64,000 bases of DNA, from NCBI GenBank assembly GCA_032433765.1, contig JAVIAB010000124.1, positions 91,034,411 through 91,098,410 of the forward strand, read 5' to 3'. The DNA is from Megaustenia siamemsis. Lineage: Eukaryota > Mollusca > Gastropoda > Stylommatophora > Ariophantidae. The notes below the pieces were generated by a model that was given only the letters and a program-made list of their open reading frames with translations, made no database searches and was not told the origin of the DNA. Positions 1 through 9,647 of this stretch are shown piece after piece. A program made the translations under genes and the position numbers. Position 1 is the stretch's first letter; each line of letters starts with the position of its first letter.

Positions 1-354
1 AATTTTGCTTCAAAGGTAGTACGTAGATTACGTGATAGTGTAGGTCAGAGAAGGCCTCTCAACAAAGAAGGTAATGGCTGTCACAAACTGTGAATAGTTC
101 CTTCTTTTCCTCCTAAACCAAGGAGTGGTGGTTTTAGTTATTTCGGTTATATACTGGTAATTCTAACTCGCAGCCACATGCAGATTCAACGACTAGAAAG
201 AATACTCAATGAACTTGGATGCATTTTAAAACCACACCATTTCAAGTCGATGCAGCATCTTTTCTATTTTGCCACCACAACAAACAGAATAAATATTTCT
301 CGAACACGATCTATCTCCGAGTTAATGCTGATTAATAATATTCATTCATCATTA
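1..354. other. no recognisable gene
   Basis: AT-rich sequence with only short chance open frames. The frame that begins at 178 runs into the antisense of the LINE-A fragment and has no family resemblance. I see nothing I can name here. Confidence 0.5.
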
Positions 355-1205
355 ATGAGTGCCGTCTCCGCATCGAAGGTTGGATATCATAGATCAACAT
401 TCCATTCTGTTTCTTGCTTTGATGGTGCAGATTGTCATAGGCGGAATCATCCATCTTTTCATGGTGCTTGTCAATGTTAGCCATGAGTTACCTCTGCCTC
501 TTTTACCTTGTATTTTCCTTTTCAAGATTGGTTTTGGTAAGCTGCAGTGTCTTTTAACATGTCTTTTAACATGGCCGAATGCTGAAAAGAGAAAGATCAT
601 GCATGAAAAGTGTTCCTTGTTGCAGTTTCCTCATATTCCAAGTCCGGCTTGTTGCAGGAGCTACTGATTTAAGTGCTCTGTGTACACCGTGAGCTGTGTG
701 TCTCATCCGTGTTGATGATGTTTCGATAAGCAAATTGCTTTCGATGAATGATGATATCGTATGACAGGAAAAAGTTGGCTGTGTTCACTTTCAGCGCGGT
801 TTCGCCTTATGTCTTTTGACGTGTGCTGAGACTGCTATGATGGGGACTACAGTTACCTTTCTCATGATGAGATTCGGATGATTGCGCTGGCACCGGCGGT
901 TGAGCAATTATGGATTTTAATTCGTTTGCAGTGATACCGGGGTCTTCCATAACCAAATTAACAGGAACCAAAATGTAATTTGTCTTGTTCGAATTGTGTT
1001 TAGTAGTTTATTTTTCACTTTTAGTTGTTTTAAGACTTCATAATTTGTTTTCGTTTTTTCTTCATCCAATTATACATATTCTTCTATAAATCCACATTTC
1101 AAAGGCTTCAATTTTCTGTTCTGTTTTCTTGTCGAATGTCCATTATTTTGCACCACACAGAAATGGTGAGAAGATATACAATTTTTACAATTCTAAGATT
1201 TAGCA
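355..1205 (-). mobile_element. LINE-A copy (RTE-like), interrupted by element X
   Basis: Minus-strand remnant of the LINE that is best preserved at 11658-13560. The part at 355-577 encodes the C-terminal GHVKRH...KIQGKRGRG...TIKAR region. The part at about 969-1205 continues the same element upstream (the region around EAFEMWIYRR and SKCYIF in better copies). The 391 bp between them belong to repeat X, so X inserted into this LINE after it had settled. A 13-bp stretch (gtcttttaacatg) is tandemly doubled near 550. Stops and indels are frequent; it is dead. Confidence 0.75.
578..968 (-). repeat. unknown interspersed repeat X, copy 1
   Basis: Shares long stretches with about 25704-26165 (opposite strand) and about 35765-36380 (same strand). 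Shared landmarks are 'gtgttccttgttgcagtttcctca' (shortened: tgttccttgttgcagtttcc), 'aagtccggcttgttgc', and a frame reading GITANELKSIIAQPPVPV in the third copy. It sits inside a LINE-A fragment, which marks it as mobile. I do not recognise the family; the open frames suggest decayed coding sequence rather than a short noncoding element. Confidence 0.6.
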
Positions 1206-1229
1206 CTATAATATATATATATAGTCACC

Positions 1230-1585
1230 TCTAGTGACTCGGGCAGACGGTGCTCGTAAACCTGGGAAGGTCTAAGGGCAGAATCCCCCTACAGAAAAGA
1301 TCATCTGCTGCCTTGCAGGAAGATTCGGGACAATCAAAGGCTAAGGAAAGCAAACCTGAATAAAATGATGGCTGAAATCGGATGCACTGGGCCACTGGCG
1401 CAGAACACAGTTCAACGTTTTAACGGGTGTTCAGTCGGAGTGGATATGGCAGACTCTAACTGTGATGTTCTGTCTGTGGGGGCGATCAACACACTTAGCC
1501 TGACAGCTGACTTCATGTGAGAGTCTGGGATCCTACTCTGACTGAGTCCTGATCGCAGACAGACAGAAAGACTCACTAAAAGAAA
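1230..1585 (+). mobile_element. LINE-I (Jockey/R1-like) 3' remnant
   Basis: The 3' part (from about 1498) matches the ends of the copies at 54600-55090 and 58430-60045, with 'gacagctgacttcatg', 'gagagtctggga' and a tail 'gatcgcagacagacag'. In the other copies this end encodes a tail after a Cys-containing KHVLQDC...QYT..LRRA motif, as found after the RNase H region of Jockey/R1-type LINEs. The 5' part (1230-1497) does not align by eye to the other copies and may be a different piece of the element. Confidence 0.5.
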
Positions 1586-2281
1586 AATGAAGTACTTAGG
1601 AATATAGCATTTCAGACCTGATCAGATGAAGTTTCTGCCTTCTTAAGAACAATGTTAGAACCAGTATCAGAGAAAACGTGGGAGAGTACGCAACAACTCT
1701 TAGCCTTCATGTATGCAGAAGAAAGAAATCCACACAATTTATTTGCAAAATTACACAAGATGAAGCAAAAGGAAGGAGAAGCAGTGTGTACATACGGAGA
1801 CAGATTGATTAGTTTAGCGGAAAGAACATTTGCACGGTGTCAGGTGTAAGGAATGAGGATAACTAGTTGCAGATAACTATTTTTATTGAAGGATTAAACA
1901 ACAGTTTGTTAAGGTTGCATTTTCTTAGAACGGAGCTGAAGACAATCAATGACACATAGATATAGCCATTAAAGTCGAAAACCATTTTTAAAAAATGTGC
2001 GGTTGAAGACAATCAAAACATTCAGAGGTGCACAAGACTTGAGGCAACCAGGAGTATAGGTCCAACAAGAGAATTGAGACATCCACCAGTGGAGATAAAG
2101 ATAGACATGTTCAGAATAGAAGGGATAGAGAAGTGGACACATATCAATGGAAATAATTCATGCTAGACATAGTTGGGATAGAAGAAGAGTTAGAAGATCA
2201 CCGCAAAGAATAGAAAATTTCGTAGAGAACAAGAGATGTTTTAATTACGATAAACGTAGTCATATTGCTCGGAAACCTGGA
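1586..2281 (+). pseudogene. LTR-retrotransposon gag remnant, copy 1
   Basis: Frame from about 1600 reads SDEVSAFLRTMLEPV, then AFMYAEERNPHNLFAKLHKM and GEAVCTYGDRLISLAERTFARC, a retroviral/Ty3-type capsid pattern (MYAEER.P.DLF, then C/TY.DRL..LAE). After a stop at 1849 the coding trace continues in other frames and ends near 2230-2275 with RCFNYDKRSHIARKP, a decayed CCHC zinc knuckle (expected C-x2-C-x4-H-x4-C). A second copy at 9387-10465 shares the capsid motifs. No LTRs or pol were recognised. It abuts the duplicated FBXL7-like segment at about 2282. Confidence 0.65.
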
Positions 2282-2878
2282 AAGTATGTTAGTACTATTT
2301 ACAAACATTTACATATATAATTGCTTGCAAAAGTCTGTTATAAACTTTTTACAAATTTTTCTGCGTTTACCAAAAGGTCATCCACATTACTAAGAACTAC
2401 AGCAAGCTATGCTACCTCAACGTTCAGGGCTGTGAGGCTTAGATTTTCTGGCACAAAACTGCTCAAGACTTCGCTAGTTGGACATAGGTAAATGTGACAT
2501 AACCGATGGACTGTATGTCTTATCTATGCACTGTCCAAATCTATGTAAACTTGGGATGAAGTCATGTGATGCGACAATATACAAAGGAATAGTGATTATT
2601 GCTAATAGGTGCTCTTCTTTTTAGCAGTTGCATGTCCAGGATTGTTGTCTGTTCCTTGATGCATATGCTATGGTTAGAAAGTACTTCAAGAGAGCCATCA
2701 CAGAACACACAAATAAAGTAATTCTATAAAGCAACTTTTTTTTTTACTAATTTTGTTCTTTTGAGATGTGTCCACATTTTGTAATAGTTAAGTAACAGTG
2801 AGAGATAAAATTAGAAGTGAAGAATTAAGAAAAAAGCTAGTAATAATTCCTGCCATTGAAAATAGATAAAGAAACAAT
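2282..2878 (+). pseudogene. decayed duplicate of the FBXL7-like terminal exon
   Basis: Nearly base-for-base the same as 24897-25505, including intron sequence before the exon and the 3' UTR after it, so it arose by DNA duplication and not retroposition. The copy has lost the acceptor and first codons (ccaagGTGTCAGACCAAG of the intact copy is missing), has a 13-base deletion giving a stop after 'gtgaggcttag', and a TAG near 2622. The last residues HTNKVIL still match HTNPVIL. A mariner has inserted into its 3' UTR at 2881; the duplication resumes at 4225-4380. Confidence 0.8.
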
Positions 2879-4224
2879 TAAACGTAGGGAGGTCAAAAAG
2901 TAATGCACACCAATTTTTTTCTCGGCTAATAATAAAGATAGTAATATGAAATTTTGCACACTTGGAAAATGACATGTTCCAATTATGTGCACCAAATAGC
3001 ACAGCATTCTGAAAAATATTACGCAATCTATGAACCGTTAAAATGGAGCTTGTCAACAATGGCCGTTACAAACAGCGGATTGTCATAGAATTTCTGGTTG
3101 CGGAGAAAGAAACTGTGGCAAACATTCATAAACGACTGTGTGCAGTGTACAAATGTTCTGCAGTCGATAGGAGCATATTTAGTCGCTGGGTTCAGAGAAT
3201 TAAAGCTGCAGAAAGTGTACGAGTGGAGCTGCATGATTTACCGCGTTCTGGTCGTGTTGCCTCGGCTACCAGCACAGACATGTTAAACCGGGCTGATGCC
3301 ATTATTCGTAAGGATAGGCGTATCACTAGTCAGCAATTGGCATTACAGCTTACAGTCAGCAAGGGAAGTGCAATCGCAATTTTTAAAACTCTCGGATATT
3401 CAAAGATTTGCGCTCGACGGGTTCCTCGGTGCATAACAAATGATCACAGAGTTCAAAGGAAAACATTCTGTTCTGAATTGTTGGAGCGTTTCGGTGTTGA
3501 AGGAGAAAATTTTTTGTCAAAAATTGTTACCGGTGACGAAACGTGGGCACATTATTATGAGCCTGAAACAAAAATGCAGTCAATGGAATGGCATCATCCG
3601 CAGTCACCAAAAAGAAAAAAATTCAAAACATCTCCATCAGCCGGAAAGGTGATGATCACTGTCTTCTGGGACATTGATGGTGTGATTCTTGTTGATGTAA
3701 TGACAAGAGGTGAGACAATCAACTCGACAGCTTACATCAATACACTGACAAAACTCAAAAATCGGTTCCACAGAGTTCAGCATAATAAGCCATCTGCAGA
3801 TGTGTTGCTTCAACATGACAATGCACGCCCTCACACAAGTCTGGTAACACGGGAAGCAATCAACAAATTTGGTTGGACTGTACTGCCCCATCCTCCTTAC
3901 AGCCCTGATCTGGCTCCCTCAGATTTCCATCTGTTTGGACCACTCAAAAAATTCCTGCGTGGGAAACACTTTGACAATGATGAGGATGTGATCCGTGCAT
4001 TAAAAAACTGGCTACGCGAGCAGGACAAAACTTGGTACAAACGAGGCATTCATGACCTAGTTTCGCGTTGGCGTAAGGCAATACGTTTGGGCGGAGATTA
4101 TGTTGAAAAAATAGGTAGTGTCAACGGGATGTTCAGCTACAATCTGTGAATATTTCACACATTTTGCCCGAATAGTTTCCGAGAAAAAAAGTGGTGTGCA
4201 TTACTTTTTGACCTCCCTTCAGTA
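2879..4224 (+). mobile_element. mariner transposon with TA target duplication
   Basis: Element 2881-4222 (1342 bp) is flanked by TA at 2879-2880 and 4223-4224. The terminal inverted repeats include gggaggtcaaaaagtaatgc and its complement near each end, followed by cacac. The paralogous segment at about 25524 has a single TA at this spot, so the empty site is visible. The outermost 4-5 bases of the two ends differ (aacgta versus ctgaa), which may weaken mobility. It carries one long transposase frame. Confidence 0.93.
3043..4149 (+). CDS. mariner-family transposase (DD34D)
   Basis: 368 residues, slightly longer than the usual 340-350. The N-terminal third is the DNA-binding helix-turn-helix pair (residues about 10-120, with SIFSRWVQRIKA and RRITSQQLALQL). 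The catalytic triad is D165 in VTGDETW, D259 in LQHDNARPH and D294 in SPDLAPSD, with 34 residues between the last two, the DD34D signature of mariner. The SPDLAPSDFHLFGPLK block is textbook. It cuts and reinserts its own element at TA sites. The frame is open from ATG to TGA, so it may be recently active. The start at 3043 is the first ATG of the open frame and gives the N-terminus expected of a mariner transposase. Confidence 0.93.
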   Translation: MELVNNGRYKQRIVIEFLVAEKETVANIHKRLCAVYKCSAVDRSIFSRWVQRIKAAESVRVELHDLPRSGRVASATSTDMLNRADAIIRKDRRITSQQLALQLTVSKGSAIAIFKTLGYSKICARRVPRCITNDHRVQRKTFCSELLERFGVEGENFLSKIVTGDETWAHYYEPETKMQSMEWHHPQSPKRKKFKTSPSAGKVMITVFWDIDGVILVDVMTRGETINSTAYINTLTKLKNRFHRVQHNKPSADVLLQHDNARPHTSLVTREAINKFGWTVLPHPPYSPDLAPSDFHLFGPLKKFLRGKHFDNDEDVIRALKNWLREQDKTWYKRGIHDLVSRWRKAIRLGGDYVEKIGSVNGMFSYNL

Positions 4225-4348
4225 AAAAGGTTTGTTCCTTGTGTTGTGGTAAGACATATCAATATATGATTCAACGAGCCTTCAATAAATCTATGAGAAC
4301 ACAGACCAGAGGCCTGACCATGAAAGAGATTGAATTTTAGAAACACTA
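4225..4348 (+). other. continuation of the duplicated FBXL7-like 3' flank
   Basis: Matches about 25526-25650, including an AATAAA (gccttcaataaatctatg) that probably served as the polyadenylation signal of the ancestral gene. It runs directly into the 45-bp minisatellite; the other copy has only a single partial unit at this place. Confidence 0.7.
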
Positions 4349-5392
4349 GGAAACGAGGTAGGGGAGGTCAAGAGAACATAGACCGCCAGTTGTAGTTGTA
4401 GTAAGGTAGCGGTCAAGAGAACATAGATCGCCAGTTGTAGTTGTAGTAAAGTAGAGGCCAAGAGAACATAGACCGCCAGTTGTAGTTGTAGTAAAGTAGA
4501 GGTCAAGAGAACATAGACCGCCAGTTGTAGTTGTAGTAAAGTAGAGGTCAAGAGAACATAGACCGCCAGTTGTAGTTGTAGTAAAGTAGAGGTCAAGAGA
4601 ACATAGACCGCCAGTTGTCTTTGTAGTAAGGTAGAGGCCAAGAGAACATAGACCGCCAGTTGTAGTTGTAGTAAAGTAGAGGTCAAGAGAACATAGACCG
4701 CCAGTTGTAGTTGTAGTAAGGTAGAGGCCAAGAGAACATAGATCGCCAGTTGTAGTTGTAGTAAAGTAGAGGCCAAGAGAACAAAGATCGCCAGTTGTAG
4801 TTGTAGTAAAGTAGAGGTCAAGAGAACATAGATCGCCAGTTGTAGGTTGTAGTAAAGTAGAGGCCAAGAGAACATAGACCGCCAGTTGTAGTTGTAGTAA
4901 AGTAGAGGTCAAGAGAACATAGATCGCCAGTTGTAGTTGTAGTAAAGTAGAGGCCAAGAGAACATAGACCGCCAGTTGTAGGTTGTAGTAAAGTAGAGGT
5001 CAAGAGAACAAAGATCGCCAGTTGTAGTTGTAGTAAAGTAGAGGCCAAGAGAACATAGACCACCAGTTGTATGTTGTAGTAAAGTAGAGGTCAAGAGAAC
5101 ATAGACCGCCAGTTGTAGTTGTAGTAAAGTAGAGGTCAAGAGAACATAGACCGCCATTTGTAGTTGTAGTAAGGTAGCGGTCAAGAGAACATAGATCGCC
5201 AGTTGTAGTTGTAGTAAAGTAGAGGTCAAGAGAACATAGATCGCCAGTTGTAGTTGTAGTAAGGTAGCGGTCAAGAGAACATAGACGCCAAGAGAACATA
5301 GACCGCCAGTTGTAGTTGTAGTAAAGTAGAGGCCAAGAGAACATAGATCGCCAGTTGTAGTTGTAGTAAAGTTAGATCGCCAGTTGTAGTTG
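4349..5392. repeat. 45-bp minisatellite, about 23 copies
   Basis: Unit of 45 bp, for example the part tcaagagaacatagaccgcc followed by agttgtagttgtagtaaagtagagg. Units differ by single bases (gaccg/gatcg, aggtc/aggcc). Because 45 is a multiple of three, several minus-strand frames stay open for 80-200 codons (LCSLDLYFTTTTT-type repeats); these are by-products, not genes. The paralogous locus near 25660-25700 has about one unit, so the array grew after the duplication. Confidence 0.92.
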
Positions 5393-5398
5393 TAGTTC

Positions 5399-6052
5399 AT
5401 GTTGGATGCTCCTTCTGTTTCTGTTTTCATCTGATTGCTGTTGGATGCTCTTTTCTGTTTTTCCTATTTCATTTGATTGCTGTTGGATGCTCTTTTCTGC
5501 TTTTGCTATTTCATCTGATTGCTGTTGGATGTTCTTTTATTTTCTTTGCTGTTTTATCTGATTGCTGTTGAATGCTCTTTTCTTTTTTTCTGCTGTTTCA
5601 TCTGATTGCTGTTGGTTGCTCTTTTATTTTTTGCTGTTTCATCTGATTGCTGTTGGATGCTCTTTTCTTGTTCTCCTGTTTCGTCTGTTTGCTGTTGGAT
5701 GCTCTTTTCTTTTTCTGCTATTTCGTCTGATTGCTGTTGGATGCTCCTTTCTTTTTCTGTTATTTCATCTGATTGCTGTTGGATGCTCTTTTCTGCTTTT
5801 GCTATTGCATCTGATTGCTGTTGGATGTTCTTTTATTTTCTTTACTGTTTCATCTGATTGCTGTTGGATGCTCTTTTCTTTTTCTGCTATTTCATCTGAT
5901 TGCTGTTGGATGCTCTTTCCTGCTTTTGCTGTTTCCTCTGATTGCTGTTGGATGCCCTTTTATTTTTCTGCTGTTTTATCTTATTGCTGTTGGATGCTCT
6001 TTTCTGCTTTTGCTATTTCATCTGATTGCTGTTGGATGCTCTTTTCTGCTTT
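5399..6052. repeat. 42-bp minisatellite, about 15 copies
   Basis: Unit of about 42 bp containing tctgattgctgttggatgct plus cttttctgcttttgctatttca. Some units are a base or so longer or shorter. The unit is a multiple of three, which again leaves open frames (5562-6113 plus; on minus a SIQQQSDEIAKAEK-like 14-residue repeat can be read over part of it). I treat it as a noncoding array. Confidence 0.88.
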
Positions 6053-6177
6053 AAAAAAATTGGCTATTGTAAGCAGTGTCTTACACGAAGGCGTTCTCAT
6101 GACTATAGCATAGGGTTACGATCACAGATCGGAAATAAATTGTATATCTGTATTTTCCTATTAATGCAAGTATCTGC

Positions 6178-6372
6178 CTCGTGTGTCAAACCTTCAGCGT
6201 GCGTCTCTTCTCGAGCTAAACCAAATCTACCTCCTGTGTCAAACCTTTAGCGTGAGTCTCTTCTCGAACTAAACCAACTCTACCTCCTGTGTCAAACCTT
6301 TAGCGTGAATCTCTTCTCGAGCTAAACCATTTCTAACTCCTGTGTCAAACCGTATGTGTACGTCTATTCTCG
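6178..6372. repeat. 53-bp tandem repeat, 3.5 copies
   Basis: Units start at about 6182, 6235, 6288 and 6341 with gtgtcaaacctttagcgtga, spaced 53 bp. The last unit is diverged and cut short. Confidence 0.85.
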
Positions 6373-7308
6373 AACTATATTATACAGTATAAAGTCTGAT
6401 ATTGTATCTAACTTACGCTTACAAAGTAAATCAGGTAGCAAAAAAAGTCACGTTCGATGCAAGGAATAAGCAAGTTATATACATATATATCCAAGTTAAC
6501 TGATCAATAACTCAAAATAGCAAGTTATTATGATAGCTCAAGACAAAGCGTGCTCAAGTTGTCGAGACAGGTCAAATTGATGTAAACAAGAAGTTAACAA
6601 CTAGAGATTCAAGCTACTTCAGAGCGTCGTTTCACGAGAAACTCCCGAATATTGCAAGACAACACAGAACATTCAAGATTGAAATCGTCAATTGTCCAGT
6701 AGCGTACAACAAATCCTGGTTAACTAGGGAACAGTGTGACATTGTGAGATCGTCGAACTTAAAACGTAGTGTCTGGAGAGACATCCGTGCAATCACGTGA
6801 CCGTGTGAGTGTAACCTACTTCTGGCTCAAGAAGCATAAACGTCGCGTGTGTTGTTTAATTTTCCAAGGATTATTAAGGATGAATTACTTAGTTAATTAT
6901 ATTTATGAATTGATTCTCCTTTTGAATTGATTGTTGAAATGGAACTTACTGTAATGTTTGGTAGAATACAAGTGTTATAAAATAGTATTTAATTGAAATA
7001 TATTTTCAAGTTTACAAAAAAAGGAATTGAAATTTGTTCAGAGCAAGTATTATAAACTTTGTTTTCCTTCCAGAGAGACGAACCAAGACCGTTGTATTAT
7101 GAATTGAACATACGTTGTTAAATTATATTAAATTATCAATCGCTTCATGCACATTGTGACAGAACACAAAAGGCAAATCTTAATTGCATAATTATATACA
7201 AATGAAATGGAACAAATTCATGCACATATAGAATCAACAGTTAGATATTAGCAGATGATAGAAAACTATTTTTTACAGCCGTGTCAATCGATCGAAGTGA
7301 GAAATTGT
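6373..7308. other. no recognisable gene
   Basis: AT-rich; no open frame over about 60 codons and no repeat family that I recognise. Confidence 0.5.
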
Positions 7309-7762
7309 ATTATAGCTCGTTTCAAATCATGTGCCCAACTTCAAAACGCTATTACTCAGTAAACATTTGTTAAAAACTGTTGAAATTTTCCAAATGTTAT
7401 TAGAATGCAAAAGACCCTTTAAATGTATATTTAACAAATATCTTGCAGCTGCAGTTTTCTTAAAGCGGAGAAATTCTTTGATGTTTGTCAAAATTGTAAA
7501 TTGTGAACCCCTAAAGAATATAAATTACCGTAGTTGCTGGTCTATGTTTAATTTTCACTAGGTAAAGGCGTGGCCGTAATGGGGAAATAACTTAATAAGA
7601 CAAAACACCAGGAGAATTATTGTCTTCTCAGTTCGAGGACGGACGATAATATCAAGGTATACCTGTATGTCCAATTTTCATAGTTGTGTGGTCCTGAAAA
7701 GGACCGTTTGTTGAACTAATTTAAGGTAATATAGGGGCCAACATTGTGGGGGCTATATACTT

Positions 7763-8383
7763 TCATTCTGAATCAGACGAGTCTAAAAGATTAATAACTG
7801 TTTGGGGTTGAACATTCCACAATCCATCATTTTTCCAATATTCCTCTTCCTGTTTTAAGACGTGGTCTTCACATTTAGCCCAATAATCGTTGTCTATATT
7901 TAGTAAAGCGAGATTAGCAAGAGTCTTTACATCGCATATTTTGAATGTTGTATTTTCATCTGCCACTTGTTCTTTTAATTTTGCCCAGATTAGTTCTATT
8001 GGATTTAAATGAACATGGTAAGGTGGCAGCCTCAAACTTATATGACCGTGCTCTTGGATAATCTTATCTATTTGAAAAATCTGTGTCCTTTGTTTTTGCT
8101 TTACTAGAGATAGTAATTCAGGTTTTAAGTACATGTTATTAAATTGTATGTGCTCCTTTGTGAGCCATATCTTAATAGCATCTTTTGTACTGGATGACGT
8201 CGGGACTTTATCTTCAAGTGCAACAATGTTGTGGTACGCTGCATTGTCCATTATTAGGCAAGATGGTCGATCTAGTGATGGGAGAACAGAATTTTCAATC
8301 CAATGTCTAAATATGTGACCATTCATCTCAGAGTGATAATCCCGATTGTCTATGGATTTTGAAAAAAAAAATGAGCTCTGCAT
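7763..8383 (-). pseudogene. transposase C-terminal half (DDE, long D-to-E spacing)
   Basis: 206 codons, continuing the product at 8453-9166. It has LIMDNAAYHN (second Asp) and LPPYHVHLNPIELIWAKLKEQV (terminal Glu). I count 83 residues between this Asp and Glu, far more than the 34-41 of most Tc1/mariner families. That resembles the long-spacing DD82E group reported mainly from invertebrates (named 'Sailor', from memory). The 8360-8383 start has a poly-A/T run (gaaaaaaaaaatga on minus), a likely place for the frameshift. Confidence 0.75.
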
Positions 8384-8452
8384 TCTGTATTAGTCCATGT
8401 AGTCGACTACCTGCATGAGCAATTATCAAGCGCTGTCCTTTGCTGCTAGGTA

Positions 8453-9166
8453 TTAATCTCTTAATCTTTCCATCTGATGACTGTCATTCCCTTTGGTTAG
8501 TGTGGTGAGCATTGAATTGATCCATGTTTCATCCAAGTACACAATATCATAACCTTGCTTGCGCACCTCTTTTACTTCACGTAAGTACTTGCTTCTCATG
8601 ACTACTATATGTGGCTTCTCACAGATGATGTTTCGTCCATTGGAATACTTTCTGAATGTAAAGCATGCAGCTCTCACATTCCTCCATAATGTAGACTTTG
8701 ATATTTCAATACTGTTGTTCTTTTTCAGCGATACTTTTAATTTTCTTATTGTAACAGTTTCATTCATACCCAACATTTTGCGAATTTCACTTCTAATAAG
8801 TTCACTGTCGAAATTATCCAACATTTTTGCTCTTCCTTGTGATTTTGTATATTTGGAACATTGACGGTCTCGTGTTTGAATCCAGCGATTAAATGACCGT
8901 TTAGATAAATCCAAAATGTGTCTTGTCCTATTCTCAGGGTTTTCTAAAGAATGAAATAATCTTCCTCGTTTAGCCTCTTTGCAAAAATAGTCATACATTT
9001 TTATTGCGATGTTTTGTAAACTGCAGAATTTCATTTTAAGACTCATGATAAATGTTATCGTTCCACGTCCTCGCCGCTGAATGAACGGAAATGGAACATA
9101 CAATGTCTCGTGTTTTTTACAAGTGTCTAATTGTGTCAGAAAACCTCGGTTAAATCGTGCAAACAC
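8453..9166 (-). pseudogene. transposase N-terminal half (HTH and first catalytic Asp)
   Basis: 237 codons. The middle has basic HTH-like sequence (RSFNRWIQTRDRQC, VTIRKLKVSLKKNNSIEISKSTLWR), and the end carries YDIVYLDETWIN, the first catalytic aspartate block of IS630/Tc1/mariner transposases. The frame is then lost (GNDSHQMERLRD), and the rest of the protein continues in another frame at 8383-7763. About 70 bases separate the two frames, and no splice sites fit well, so I read this as a frameshifted pseudogene, not two exons. Confidence 0.75.
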
Positions 9167-9386
9167 GTCAATTGTACCGTGTATGGATTTTTACTCGCTA
9201 TTTTTAACTTAAAATACTGTAAACATTAAGTTTTGACTACATCAATGGGTCGTTATAAATTTATATAAATCAAATAAGCAACAATAATAACCAAAATTTT
9301 TTTTTAAATTAAATTAATTCCCTGTTGGGTTCTAATCATTACGAGTTATGAAACGGACTATAGTGCTAAGATTAACACGGTAAAAC

Positions 9387-9647
9387 ATGGCAACAACCTT
9401 AGATCCTGACAATGAAGCGATGAGACTTGCAACTAAAACGGTAGGTGAGTTGAGGATAGCAATGAACCATCCAAATATAAGCAACTGCCACGTTCAAAGG
9501 AGAACCATCGACAATTAGAGAATGGATAGAAAATATATAGAAAAAAAACTTTAGCTCACTTAACGAAAATCAAGAACTAAGGGATATATCATTCCAGACC
9601 GGTTCAGATGAAGTGTCTGCGTTCATAAGAAGGAGGTTAGAATCAGT
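9387..9647 (+). pseudogene. LTR-retrotransposon gag remnant, copy 2, 5' part
   Basis: Begins with an ATG reading MATTLDPDNEAMRLATKTVG and ELRIAMNHPNI, then stops and shifts, and resumes as LNENQELRDISFQTGSDEVSAFIRRRLESV. This is the same gag as 1586-2281. It is cut at LESV by a LINE-A insertion and continues at 10351. Confidence 0.65.

Larger units (their letters stand above)
7309..9367 (-). mobile_element. Tc1/mariner-superfamily transposon, broken
   Basis: Carries both halves of a frameshifted transposase (7763-9166). Candidate inverted ends: attatagctcgtttcaaa near 7312 and the complement of ttatgaaacggactatagtg near 9345, which share tatag..cgtttca. TA dinucleotides occur just outside. 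The ends are imperfect and my boundaries are tentative; the internal coding assignment is firm. Confidence 0.6.

Noticed and set aside
4291..5430. Overlapping minus-strand ORFs of 80-200 codons rich in LCSLDLYFTTTTT
   Set aside because: They arise because the 45-bp unit is a multiple of three and free of stops in several frames; no start context, no domain, and frames overlap each other.
5562..6113. 183-codon plus ORF of Phe/Cys/Leu-rich repeats
   Set aside because: Lies wholly in the 42-bp minisatellite, with two other frames also open.
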